In this document: positions 7,149-14,881 of the stretch, piece after piece | Position numbering within the stretch: the stretch's first letter is position 1 | Layout: each line of letters opens with the position of its first letter | Source of the DNA: Sphingomonas bacterium | GTDB taxonomy: Bacteria > Pseudomonadota > Alphaproteobacteria > Sphingomonadales > Sphingomonadaceae | Length of the DNA: 41,162 bases | Direction: 5' to 3' | Assembly: GCF_028293085.1 (NCBI RefSeq) | Contig: NZ_JAQGLC010000304.1 | Location: forward strand, 1-41,162 | Notes under the pieces: model-generated | Told to the model about the DNA's origin: nothing | Databases searched by the model: none | The model's input: the letters and a program-made list of their open reading frames with translations, nothing else | Program-made: the position numbers and the translations under genes

Positions 7149-9296
7149 TCACATTCTGTGGAGGAGCGCGAAGGGCTCGTTGGAGCTCCCGCGATCATAG
7201 GTGAAGCTCATCGTCGCCGGGGCGAGCAGATAGTCGCGCTGGCGCCCGAGCCGGACATCGTCGTCGATCCGCTTGCTGATGACGTAGCGCAGCCTGCCGT
7301 CGCGCAGATCGATGATCAGCGTCGCGCCGCCGCGGAAGACGAAATCGCCATAGACCGGGCGCCCTTCCTTGTCGTGCAGGTGCGACCTGTCGTTCCTGTC
7401 CTGGTCGTCCGGATCGAAAAAGCCCTGGCGGCGCTGCGTCACCTCGATCACGAGCTGGCGGATATCCTGGCCGTCGGGCCCGGCGCGCCGCGTCGTCCGC
7501 ACGCTCGCCACCTCGACCGCCAGGCCGGACTGGTTGCCGCGGATCGTGTAGAGATTCTTGCCCCTGCGGCGCTGGAAATAGATGCCGAGCGCCTTTTCCC
7601 AGCGCTTGTCGACATCCTTGTCGGCCTCGATGTTCGCGGCGGTGGCGAGCGTGCCCAGGAACAATTCCCAGCGCGCGAAATGGCTCGTCGCCTTTCTGAG
7701 GCCCGAACCGAGTTTCGCGACGTTGGCGGGCGACACGCCGAGCGCCTTCAGATCGGGATTGATCCGGTCGAGAAACGCCTCGAGCGCCTTGCCGCTACTC
7801 GCATCGTCGTCCGAGAAGACCGCGCGCGCCCGCGCGCGCACCGCATCGAAGCGCGCCTGAGTCATGCCGCCGGCCTTCGCGCCGCGCTTCACCTTCAGTT
7901 CGGGCTGGGTCAGCCAGTACCAGATCTTGCGCCGGTTATCCTCCGCGGTCGCGACGATATCCGAGCGGCGGAATTCGGGCACGAGGTTCAGCCCCTCGTT
8001 CTGGATGTCGCGGGTGCAGAGATAGCCGAGCTCGTCCTCCTGCTGCGGCGCCTTGTCCCACAGCAGATTGTCGGGCGACATCGACAGGCAATTCTCCGGG
8101 AAGATGCCGCGCCGGCGGAACGCCTCGACGAAGGCCAGCCGGTAGTTCAGCCGGTCGTCGGGGATCAGATCGGTATCGGCGGTGATGATCGCGCGCAGGA
8201 ACTCGCCGAAGCGGACGTCGACCGGCGGCAGGTAATCGAGCGCGCGGATGCACATGCGCAGCACGTGATCGGCGCTCTTGGCCGCCTCCTGCGCCAGCCG
8301 CGCGACGAGATCGGGATGGAGATGATCGCCCGACCCCATCCGCGTGCCGCTCAGGCGCAGCAGATCGTCGGTGCGCGCTGTGTAGATGCTGAGGAACGCG
8401 TCGAACACCGCCGCGACGAGGATCGCGCCGCGGTCGTGCGCCTCGACCGTCTCCTCCAGCGCATCGGCATCGGGCTCCTTGTCGATATAGTCGCGCAGGG
8501 ACGCGTGGCCGGTCGTGCCCCTGGCGAACTGGCTCGCCAGCCCGCTCAGCAGCCCGCTCTGGTCGAGCCGGCCGCCGCTCTTCTCGATATAATCGTAGAC
8601 GGCCTCGTAGAGCTGGAAGTGCGAGAACAGCGCGGCGATGTCGGCAAAGGCCTCGTGAAAGGCGAGGCTGTCGATGCTGGTCGCCTCCGAATAGCGCGGG
8701 TGCAGGCCGTCGAGAATGGCGTGGGTCGTCTCGTGGACGATGATGTCGTGCGACAAAGCGGTGAAGATCCAGCTGGCGCCGGCCGAGCGTTGGGTCGCGT
8801 TGAAATAGCCGAACAGCAAGGCCCGCTTGGTGCGGCTGTAATAGGCGTTCGCCTCGCGCAGCGCATGCGGATAGACGCGCAGCTTCATCGTCGGATCATA
8901 GGTCTTGCGGTCATCGTCCCACACCGGCGCCCAGACGACCTTGCGGCCCAGCGCACGCTCGAACAGCTTCACGGTCTTCATCGCCACCGCGAACACCATC
9001 TGCTGGTGGAAGCGCGGATCGCCCTCCGACGGCGGCAGGCCGTCCTGGCCGAGCACGGCGGGCGCGTTGAGATCGACCGGCGGGTAGAATTGCCGGCTGC
9101 ACGGGTCGATATCGATCACTTCGAGATATTCGTTGACCGGGCCGGGCGTGATGCCCTGTTCGGTCGGATCGTCCCAGGCGAGCGAGATCGTCGCATGGCT
9201 GAACTTGGCCGAGCCGAGATCGAGCGACGCGTTGGGATCGAAAGCGTAGACGCGCAGGCGCCGCGAGGTCGGCTGGGGCAGCGGGGCGTCAGGCAT
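7149..9296 (-). CDS. Thermolysin-like (gluzincin) metallopeptidase-domain protein
   Basis: A 715-aa protein with HETTH at residues 188-192 and HEAFADI at 214-220. The spacing and the 'EA..D' context match the HExxH plus downstream Glu zinc site of thermolysin-type (M4) gluzincins, giving His188, His192, Glu215 as ligands and Glu189 as catalytic base. Unlike secreted M4 enzymes it has no signal peptide and no propeptide, so it should act in the cytoplasm. The C-terminal 400 residues match nothing I recognise; they include a charged helical part and a beta-rich end (RLRYVISKRIDDDVRLG). AAGGA lies about 9 nt before the ATG, and the start overlaps the stop of a 39-aa ORF. The next gene is an MBL-fold hydrolase 7 bp downstream. 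Function is not established; a protease that processes a partner protein is inference. Confidence 0.8.
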   Translation of the reverse strand: MPDAPLPQPTSRRLRVYAFDPNASLDLGSAKFSHATISLAWDDPTEQGITPGPVNEYLEVIDIDPCSRQFYPPVDLNAPAVLGQDGLPPSEGDPRFHQQMVFAVAMKTVKLFERALGRKVVWAPVWDDDRKTYDPTMKLRVYPHALREANAYYSRTKRALLFGYFNATQRSAGASWIFTALSHDIIVHETTHAILDGLHPRYSEATSIDSLAFHEAFADIAALFSHFQLYEAVYDYIEKSGGRLDQSGLLSGLASQFARGTTGHASLRDYIDKEPDADALEETVEAHDRGAILVAAVFDAFLSIYTARTDDLLRLSGTRMGSGDHLHPDLVARLAQEAAKSADHVLRMCIRALDYLPPVDVRFGEFLRAIITADTDLIPDDRLNYRLAFVEAFRRRGIFPENCLSMSPDNLLWDKAPQQEDELGYLCTRDIQNEGLNLVPEFRRSDIVATAEDNRRKIWYWLTQPELKVKRGAKAGGMTQARFDAVRARARAVFSDDDASSGKALEAFLDRINPDLKALGVSPANVAKLGSGLRKATSHFARWELFLGTLATAANIEADKDVDKRWEKALGIYFQRRRGKNLYTIRGNQSGLAVEVASVRTTRRAGPDGQDIRQLVIEVTQRRQGFFDPDDQDRNDRSHLHDKEGRPVYGDFVFRGGATLIIDLRDGRLRYVISKRIDDDVRLGRQRDYLLAPATMSFTYDRGSSNEPFALLHRM

Positions 9297-9408
9297 CGGT
9301 GCCGTCCTTGGTCAGGAGATCGGGATCGCGGGGGCGTGACTCGGCGCGTAATGCGCGGCGCGGTGGCGGCGCCCCTGTCGCGATCAGAAAAGGATTCCGC
9401 CGTGCCAT
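9289..9408 (-). CDS. 39-aa ORF overlapping the start of the metallopeptidase gene
   Basis: A small ORF (MARRNPFLIATGAPPPRR...) whose TGA overlaps the metallopeptidase ATG by 8 nt, the arrangement expected for translational coupling. A G-rich GGGGGA stretch lies 5-6 nt before its ATG, and a candidate promoter ends about 22 bp upstream. The peptide is basic and Pro/Arg-rich without a signal peptide or membrane helix. It could be a leader peptide, a small partner or substrate of the peptidase, or an accident of the upstream region. Confidence 0.4.
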   Translation of the reverse strand: MARRNPFLIATGAPPPRRALRAESRPRDPDLLTKDGTDA

Positions 9409-9430
9409 CGATCGTCCCCCGGCGTCGGAC

Positions 9431-9457
9431 ACTATAGTTGGTGCCGGGGACTGTCTA
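9431..9457 (-). promoter_or_regulatory. Candidate promoter of the peptidase / MBL operon
   Basis: On the minus strand TAGACA (9452-9457) and TATAGT (9431-9436) resemble sigma-70 -35 and -10 boxes with a 15-bp spacer, slightly short. It is the only such pair upstream of the 39-aa ORF and stands out from the GC-rich surroundings. Confidence 0.35.
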
Positions 9458-9568
9458 TTTGCGCGGCGCGGGAATCCGGACGAGATACATCCAGTTCGGC
9501 ACTAACGCCGGTGCGGCAATGAGGAGATCGTCGGGCGCTGCCGCATTCTGGCCGCAAGCCGAACGAGC

Positions 9569-9835
9569 CTAACGCAGGCGCGCGCTTTCGCCATTGCCGG
9601 CGCCGGGGCTGTGGAAGCCCGTTTGCGCCGCGGCGTCCTCGCCGGCGATGTCGTTCATATTCGGTGCCAGCCCCTGCCCGGTCAGTTCGATCAGCGCCTG
9701 ATCGAGCCTCAGGCCGACGGCGGTCAGGCCAAGCTCGTCGGCAAGCGCGAGCGCCGCCTTCAGCAGCGCGACGAGATTGGCTTCGTCGGGCTTGGCGCCC
9801 GTTTCCGCGCCGGTCCCGGTCACGGGCTCGTGCAT
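9569..9835 (-). CDS. Small conserved-looking helical protein, unknown function
   Basis: An 88-aa protein beginning MHEPVTGTGAETG, with a helical core LVALLKAALALADELGLTAVGLRLDQALIEL and a disordered Gly/Ala-rich tail. The 'A..LA.ELGLTAVG.RL.QAL' pattern occurs in small hypothetical proteins of sphingomonads; no function is known to me. Its ATG overlaps the stop of a 17-aa upstream ORF (TAATG), and no ribosome binding site of its own is visible, so translation is probably by re-initiation. No membrane segment or signal peptide. Confidence 0.6.
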   Translation of the reverse strand: MHEPVTGTGAETGAKPDEANLVALLKAALALADELGLTAVGLRLDQALIELTGQGLAPNMNDIAGEDAAAQTGFHSPGAGNGESARLR

Positions 9836-9888
9836 TACAGGTGGCGGCCGGCGATCGGGCCGGATCCGTTCTCGTCGCTGAAACCCAC
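9835..9888 (-). CDS. 17-aa leader ORF coupled to the 88-aa gene
   Basis: GTG start with AAAGGAG 6 nt upstream, encoding MGFSDENGSGPIAGRHL and ending in TAA that shares its last A with the ATG of the next gene (TAATG). The good ribosome binding site belongs to this mini-ORF, not to the 88-aa gene. It may be a leader peptide that delivers ribosomes to the downstream start. Evidence is positional only. Confidence 0.45.
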   Translation of the reverse strand: MGFSDENGSGPIAGRHL

Positions 9889-10132
9889 GCGATACTCCTT
9901 TCCTCATGGATGGGGCGCGGAGAGGAAGATCCGCAACGGGCCTGATACCCGTATTGGGCGGGGCTTCACCGGCTTTTCAGGGGAGGCCGTCCCGTTTCGG
10001 GGCGGGATGAACGGGTGCTGCAAGGGGCGTTCCACCGCGGTTCACCGCCCCGGGTCCATAAAGGTCCCAAGCCGGTTCGGGCCGACGTTCAACACCGAAC
10101 GTTTCCGTGCCCGCCCCTTTGAGGAGCCGATC

Positions 10133-10525
10133 ATGAAGAATCTTTTTGCCAAGGCCAGCCTCGCGCTCGCCCTTGGCGCCACCGCCCTGACCGTCGCCGC
10201 GCCCGCCGAGGCGCAGCGCTATAATGGCGGGCATCGCGGCCGCGACAATGGCGGCGCGGTGATCGTCGCCGGCATTGCGGGCCTCGCCATCGGCGCGGCG
10301 CTTGCCAGCAGCGGCAACCATCGCCGCGACGGCTATTACGAGCAGGATTATGATCGCGGCCCCGGCTACGATCCCTATTATCAGCAGTATCAGCCGGCGT
10401 ACGACCAGGGCTATTATGACCAGGGCTATTATGTTCAGCGCGGTTACGCCCGGCGCGACGGCTATCGCGGTCGCGACTATCGCCGCGATGGCCGGCACGA
10501 CAATCACCAGGGCTATCGCCGCTAA
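10133..10525 (+). CDS. Secreted glycine-zipper, Tyr/Arg-rich protein
   Basis: A 130-aa protein with a clean Sec signal peptide (MKNLFAKASLALALGATALT..., cleavage after AEA, about residue 25). A Gly/Ala-rich membrane-like segment VIVAGIAGLAIGAALASS follows (glycine-zipper type), then a low-complexity tail rich in Tyr, Asp, Arg and Gln (YYQQYQPAYDQGYYDQGYY; RRDGYRGRDYRRDG). GAGGAG lies 6 nt before the ATG; a longer open frame upstream is not protein-like. Such small periplasmic or outer-membrane-associated proteins are common in Sphingomonas, with no known activity. It is monocistronic with its own terminator. A 5-bp inverted repeat CGTTC/GAACG (10086-10101) lies in its 5' region. Confidence 0.8.
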   Translation: MKNLFAKASLALALGATALTVAAPAEAQRYNGGHRGRDNGGAVIVAGIAGLAIGAALASSGNHRRDGYYEQDYDRGPGYDPYYQQYQPAYDQGYYDQGYYVQRGYARRDGYRGRDYRRDGRHDNHQGYRR

Positions 10526-10544
10526 GGCCTGACCTTTCGAAGAC

Positions 10545-10575
10545 GGCGCGGGAACCCCGGTTCCCGCGCCTTTTT
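10545..10575 (+). terminator. Intrinsic terminator of the glycine-zipper gene
   Basis: A perfect 12-bp stem GGCGCGGGAACC / GGTTCCCGCGCC with a 2-nt centre, followed directly by five T residues. It ends 1 bp before the stop codon of the convergent arsC gene. Confidence 0.9.
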
Positions 10576-10983
10576 CTATGGCCGGACGATCTCGCCGTCT
10601 TCCTTGGCGAAATGCTCCGGCCGGCGATCGAGCAGGTCCAGCACGGCCTCGGACGGGCGGCACAGCCTTGTGCCCCTGGGCGTGACGACGATCGGACGGT
10701 TCACCAGGATCGGATGCTCCACCATCGCGTCGAGGATCGCCGCGTCCGGCACCGACGGATCGAGCAGGCCGAGCTCGGCGGCGGGCGTGCCCTTGTCGCG
10801 CAGCAGGTCGCGCGGCGTGGCGGCCATGGCGGCGAGGAGCTCGTCGAGGAGCGGGCGCGTCCAGCCGGTCGTGCGATAGTCGATCACGACAGGCGCGTAT
10901 CCGACCGCCTCGATCATCGCCAGCGCGTTGCGCGAGGTGCCGCAATCGGGGTTGTGATAGACAGTGATGGGGAAATCGCTCAT
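10576..10983 (-). CDS. arsC: Arsenate reductase, glutaredoxin-dependent type
   Basis: A 135-aa protein of the thioredoxin-fold ArsC/Spx family. YHNPDCGTSRNAL places the nucleophilic Cys at residue 14 in the CGTSR loop of the glutaredoxin-linked (plasmid R773-like) class. The downstream arginines that bind the arsenate oxyanion are present (DYRTTGW; HPILVNRPIVVTPRGTRLCRP). It reduces As(V) to As(III) in the cytoplasm. It is the last gene of the ars operon; its ATG overlaps the aqpS stop (ATGA). Confidence 0.93.
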   Translation of the reverse strand: MSDFPITVYHNPDCGTSRNALAMIEAVGYAPVVIDYRTTGWTRPLLDELLAAMAATPRDLLRDKGTPAAELGLLDPSVPDAAILDAMVEHPILVNRPIVVTPRGTRLCRPSEAVLDLLDRRPEHFAKEDGEIVRP

Positions 10984-11645
10984 CGCGCCCGTACCTCTCT
11001 GAACAGCCATCCGAAGACGGCGACGGCCGTCACCGCGCCCGCGATCTGGCCGGCGACGAACAGCGGGACCGACGCCGGGGCGATCCCGGCGAAGCTGTTC
11101 GACAGGCTGCGTGCGACCGTCACCGCCGGATTGGCGAAGCTGGTCGAGGCGGTGAACCAGTAAGCGGCGGTGATGTAGAGGCCGACCGCGACGGGCGTGA
11201 AATCCGGCCGGGCGCGCTGGGTGGCGATGATCGTGCCGATCAGGCCGAAGGTCGCGACGAACTCGGCAAAGCCTTGCGCCGGGCCGTCGCGCAGTTTGGT
11301 CGAGATCTGCAGCAGCGGTTCCGCGAACATGGCGTGCGCGATCCACACACCCGCCACGGCGCCGGCGCATTGCGCGGCGACGTAAAGGCCGGCCTCGCGC
11401 GCGCCGATCCCGCGCCGCAGCAGCACCGCCAGCGTCACGGCCGGGTTGAAATGCGCGCCGGAGACGGGCCCGAAGATATGGATCAGCACGACCAGCCCCG
11501 CGCCGGTCGCGATGGTGTTGCCGAGCAGGGCGATTGCCAGGTTCCCGCCGGCGAGCCGCTCGCCCATGATGCCCGATCCGATGACGATCGCGAGCAGCAA
11601 CGCGGTGCCCAGCCCCTCGGCGACGATCCGCCGCGACAGGGTCAC
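10980..11645 (-). CDS. aqpS: Aquaglyceroporin-type arsenite channel
   Basis: A 221-aa MIP-family channel with both pore motifs: SGAHFNPAVTLAVLL in the first half and SFANPAVTVARSL in the second. Six hydrophobic helices are apparent, beginning IVAEGLGTALLLAIVIGSG. In rhizobial ars operons AqpS replaces ArsB or Acr3 and lets As(III) flow out down its gradient after ArsC has made it; the same role is inferred here from context. The GTG start is set by the GTGA overlap with the arsR stop; the longer open frame upstream lies inside arsR. No active As(III) pump is present in this operon. Confidence 0.9.
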   Translation of the reverse strand: MTLSRRIVAEGLGTALLLAIVIGSGIMGERLAGGNLAIALLGNTIATGAGLVVLIHIFGPVSGAHFNPAVTLAVLLRRGIGAREAGLYVAAQCAGAVAGVWIAHAMFAEPLLQISTKLRDGPAQGFAEFVATFGLIGTIIATQRARPDFTPVAVGLYITAAYWFTASTSFANPAVTVARSLSNSFAGIAPASVPLFVAGQIAGAVTAVAVFGWLFREVRAR

Positions 11646-11983
11646 GCGCAGCAGCCCGTGCCCTGGGTGACGTCGGGCAGCGGCGCGCAGATCTCCGGCC
11701 GGCCGGCGCAGCAATCCTCGATCAGGAAGCCGAGCAGGTCGCGCATCCCGTCATAGTCCGCCGAGTAGATCACCGATCGACCGTCGCGTCGCGATCGGAT
11801 CAGCCCGGCATGGCCGAGAATGGTCAGATGCGTCGACAGCGTGTTGGGCAAGGCCCCGATTTCGCGCGCGATCTCGCCTGCCGGCATGCCCTCGGCGCCC
11901 GCCCGCACCAGCAGGCGGAACACCGCGAGGCGGCTGCCATGAGCGAGCGCGGACAGCGCCTCGACGGCGACGGGCAATTGCAT
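11642..11983 (-). CDS. arsR: ArsR-family arsenic-responsive repressor
   Basis: A 113-aa winged-helix protein with the ArsR core (LSALAHGSRLAVFRLLV; recognition helix LPNTLSTHLTILGHAGLI; wing RRDGRSVIYS). Instead of the R773-type CVC in the DNA-binding helix it carries Cys91-Cys92 and Cys99 near the C-terminus (EDCCAGRPEIC), the arrangement described for Acidithiobacillus-type ArsR. Another CC pair lies at residues 111-112. It should bind the dyads upstream of arsI and release on As(III). ATG overlaps the arsI stop (TGATG). Confidence 0.9.
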   Translation of the reverse strand: MQLPVAVEALSALAHGSRLAVFRLLVRAGAEGMPAGEIAREIGALPNTLSTHLTILGHAGLIRSRRDGRSVIYSADYDGMRDLLGFLIEDCCAGRPEICAPLPDVTQGTGCCA

Positions 11984-12435
11984 CAGCAGCACGCCTTGGC
12001 GGCGGGCGCGGGCGCGCAACAGGCGCTTGCCGTCGCGGCCGCGTCGGGGATGAGCTCGTCCTCGCCGTACGACGTTGCCTCGCCGTGCGTGAAGAAGCTT
12101 TCCCAGCGGACGCCCGCGGTATCCGTCACCCAGCTCTTGTCGGATCTGGCATAGCAGCAGGTCGTCGCTTCCTGGTCGAAGGTCGTCTCGCCCGCGGCCT
12201 TGAGCCGCGAGGCCAGCTCGCCGAGTTCGGCGGGGCTCTCGACCTGGATGCCGACATGGTCGACGCCCGGGGCCCGCGCGCGCGATGAGATGGCGAGGTT
12301 CACGCGCGGATCCTCAAGCATCCATTTGGCATAATCGTCCTTCACCACCGACGGCGGCGCGCCGAACAGCGTGGAATAGAAACCGATCGCCGGCTCGATC
12401 TCGGGAACGCTGATATGCAGGTGCAGGCGCTTCAT
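11983..12435 (-). CDS. arsI: ArsI-type C-As lyase (extradiol dioxygenase fold)
   Basis: A 150-aa vicinal-oxygen-chelate protein. Candidate Fe(II) ligands are His5 (RLHLHISV), His60 (GVDHVGIQV) and Glu112 (VRWESFF), close to those of Thermomonospora ArsI. The vicinal Cys93-Cys94 in ATTCCYARSDK matches the trivalent-arsenic site. ArsI enzymes use O2 to cleave the C-As bond of methylarsenite and trivalent aromatic arsenicals. CadI-type cadmium-induced proteins share the fold, but the ars operon favours ArsI. The C-terminus adds a Cys-rich tail (ACCAPAPAAKACC). GAAGGAG lies 7 nt before the ATG; first gene of the operon. Confidence 0.88.
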   Translation of the reverse strand: MKRLHLHISVPEIEPAIGFYSTLFGAPPSVVKDDYAKWMLEDPRVNLAISSRARAPGVDHVGIQVESPAELGELASRLKAAGETTFDQEATTCCYARSDKSWVTDTAGVRWESFFTHGEATSYGEDELIPDAAATASACCAPAPAAKACC

Positions 12436-12453
12436 GGCGGGTCTCCTTCGAAT

Positions 12454-12487
12454 CGATACTTCGAATATCGTCGAAATATCGATTTCG
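12454..12487 (-). promoter_or_regulatory. ars operator/promoter region with two dyads
   Basis: Immediately upstream of arsI are CGATA-CTTCGAA-TATCG (12454-12470) and a perfect CGAAAT-ATCG-ATTTCG (12472-12487). The local AT content is high against a GC-rich background. Two adjacent dyads in front of the operon that encodes ArsR are the expected operators. The divergent S9 peptidase start is 88 bp further on, so it might also be affected. Confidence 0.55.
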
Positions 12488-12575
12488 GCAAGGGGCTTTG
12501 CGACGGTGGCGGGCTGGCAGCCGATTGCATTCCGCTTTGCCGTCGAGGATGATCGTCCCAACTGGGGGGTGGTGC

Positions 12576-14693
12576 ATGAAGGCTCGGTCGATCCTGATTC
12601 TCGCGGCGATGGCGACAGCCTCCTCCGCGTTCGCCCAGCGTGCGGTGACCCCGGACGACATCGCCCGGCTGGCCGTGGTCGGCGATCCGCAGATCGACCG
12701 GCAGGGCGACTGGATCGCCTATACCGTCGGCACGACCGACGTGACCGCCGACAAGCAATCGACTCATCTGTGGATGGCCAGCTGGGACGGCAAGCGCAGC
12801 GTGCAGCTGACCGGCCGCAAGGGCGAGAGCGAGAGCACGCCGCGCTTCAGCCCCGACGGGCGCTGGCTCGCCTTCGTCTCGGCGCGCGGCGGCGAGCATG
12901 AGGACGACCAGCTCTGGCTGATGGACCGCACCGGCGGCGAGGGGGCGAAGCTGCCCGGCATCACCGGATCGGTGGTCGATCTCGCCTGGTCGCCCGATGC
13001 GAAGACGATCGCGCTGATCGTCGAGGATCCCGATCCCGACGAAAAGGCCAATGCCGCCGCGGGCGCCGCCCTGCCGGCCGCGACCAGGCCGGGCGCGCCG
13101 ACCACGCCGACCGCCGATCCCGTCGCGCCCGCTGCGGTGGCCGATGCCGACAAGAAGGACGACAAGGACGACAAGGACAAGAAACCCAGACCGATCGTCA
13201 TCGATCGCTTCCAGTTCGAACAGGATATCGACGGCTATCTGCGCACCCAGCGCAAGCGGCTCTGGCTCTACGATCTCGCCACGCACAAGGCGCGCCGGCT
13301 GACCACGGGGAACTATGACGAGGCGCTGCCGGCCTGGTCGCCCGACGGGCGCAGCATCGCCTTCACCTCGAAGCGCGCACCCGATCCCGATCGGACCTAT
13401 GACAGCAATCTCTATGTCGTGCCGGTCGGATCGGCGCCGGCCGAGCCCCGCGCGCTGACGACCTTCACCGGCGCCGACAATGACAGCGACTGGGAAAGCT
13501 ATCCCGCCTGGAGCCCCGACGGGCGCAGCATCGCCTATCTCCAGGGCGGACCGGTCGAGCTGATTGCCTATGGCGTGCACACGCTCGCGGTGGTGCCCGC
13601 TGCGGGGGGCGCCGCGACGGTGCTGACCCCGGCGCTCGACCGCAATGTCGGCAATCCCTTATGGTCGTCCGACGGCCGCACGATCCGCTTCACGGTCGAG
13701 GACGACGAGGTCGAGCGCATCGCCGAAGTGCCGGCGACAGGCGGCCCGGTCCGCGCCGTCGCGGGGGGCTTCCAGACTCTCTCCGCGCCGAGCCAGGCAG
13801 CGAACGGGCGGGTGGCGCTGCTCGTCGACAACCCGGCGGCGCCGGCCGAACTCTATGCGCTCGACGGCGGCGCGCTGCGCCAGCTCAGCCGGCACAATGC
13901 GGATTGGCTCAAACAGGTCGCGATCGCGCCGGTCGTGCGCACCAGCTTCAGGAGCAAGGACGGCACCGAGGTGCACGGCTTCCTGACTGTTCCCGCCGGC
14001 GCCGCGCCTGTCCGGCCGCTGCCGGCGATGCTGTACAATCACGGCGGCCCGCAATCCCAGTTCAATGCCTCGTTCAACATCAACTGGCAGATCTTCGCGA
14101 GCCACGGCTATGCGGTCATCGCCTCCAATCCGCGCGGCAGCACCGGACGGGGCGAGGCCTATGCCAAGGCGCTTTACGGCGATTGGGGCGGCCCCGCGGT
14201 GATCGACGCGCTTGCCGCGGTCGACGATGCGGTCGCACGCGGCGTGGCCGATCCCAAGCGCCTCGGCGTCGGCGGGTGGAGCTATGGCGGGATGCTCACC
14301 AATTACCTGATCGCGTCGGACACGCGGTTCCGGGCGGCGGTCAGCGGCGCCTCGATCGGCAACATCCTCGCCGGCTATGGCACCGACCAATATATCCGCG
14401 ATTACGAGATGGAGCTGGGCGTGCCGTGGAAGAATATGGAGCCGTGGCTGCGCAACTCCTATTCCTTCTACCGGAACGAGAAGATCGTCACGCCGACCTT
14501 GTTCATGGGCGGGGAGAAGGACTCCAACGTGCCGGTGCTCAATTCCAAGCAGATGTATCAGGCGCTGAGGAGCCGCGGCGTGGAGACGCAATTGGTGATC
14601 TATCCCGGCGAATATCACGGGCTGAAGCGGCCGAGTTTCCTCAAGGACCGGATGGAGCGCTGGCTGGCCTGGTATGACGCGCGGGTGAAATAA
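12576..14693 (+). CDS. S9-family serine peptidase (prolyl oligopeptidase / DPP-like), exported
   Basis: A 705-aa protein with a signal peptide (MKARSILILAAMATASSAFA). An N-terminal beta-propeller follows, with repeated TolB/PD40-like blades: PRFSPDGRWLAFVS, LAWSPDAKTIALI, PAWSPDGRSIAFTS, PAWSPDGRSIAYLQ. The C-terminal alpha/beta-hydrolase domain has the nucleophile elbow GGWSYGGM, the acid in MGGEKDSNVP and the base in GEYHGLKRP. The propeller carries a low-complexity insertion near residues 160-210 (Ala/Pro then DKKDDKDDKDKK). It should cleave short peptides in the periplasm; exact specificity is not readable. The ATG is preceded by GGGGGGT. Possibly monocistronic. Confidence 0.9.
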   Translation: MKARSILILAAMATASSAFAQRAVTPDDIARLAVVGDPQIDRQGDWIAYTVGTTDVTADKQSTHLWMASWDGKRSVQLTGRKGESESTPRFSPDGRWLAFVSARGGEHEDDQLWLMDRTGGEGAKLPGITGSVVDLAWSPDAKTIALIVEDPDPDEKANAAAGAALPAATRPGAPTTPTADPVAPAAVADADKKDDKDDKDKKPRPIVIDRFQFEQDIDGYLRTQRKRLWLYDLATHKARRLTTGNYDEALPAWSPDGRSIAFTSKRAPDPDRTYDSNLYVVPVGSAPAEPRALTTFTGADNDSDWESYPAWSPDGRSIAYLQGGPVELIAYGVHTLAVVPAAGGAATVLTPALDRNVGNPLWSSDGRTIRFTVEDDEVERIAEVPATGGPVRAVAGGFQTLSAPSQAANGRVALLVDNPAAPAELYALDGGALRQLSRHNADWLKQVAIAPVVRTSFRSKDGTEVHGFLTVPAGAAPVRPLPAMLYNHGGPQSQFNASFNINWQIFASHGYAVIASNPRGSTGRGEAYAKALYGDWGGPAVIDALAAVDDAVARGVADPKRLGVGGWSYGGMLTNYLIASDTRFRAAVSGASIGNILAGYGTDQYIRDYEMELGVPWKNMEPWLRNSYSFYRNEKIVTPTLFMGGEKDSNVPVLNSKQMYQALRSRGVETQLVIYPGEYHGLKRPSFLKDRMERWLAWYDARVK

Positions 14694-14881
14694 GGTCGTT
14701 TTACCACCGTAACGGTTATTGCAGTGCAGCAGGGCTTCGCATAGCGTGGCGGGCGAGCGGGTCGGATCTGGTCGGGTGACGCTACGGCGCACGGGAAATT
14801 AACCATGTCCGGTCCAGCTTGTGGCGGGGGCGCGAACCGGCGCCCCGAGGAGAGGCACTCCAGCGGCTAGAGGGGAAAGCC

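Noticed and set aside
6801..9437. An 878-codon open frame antisense to the metallopeptidase and hydrolase genes
   Set aside because: The minus strand has clear catalytic motifs and overlapping operon structure; the plus frame is low-complexity Arg/Ala/Asp-rich.
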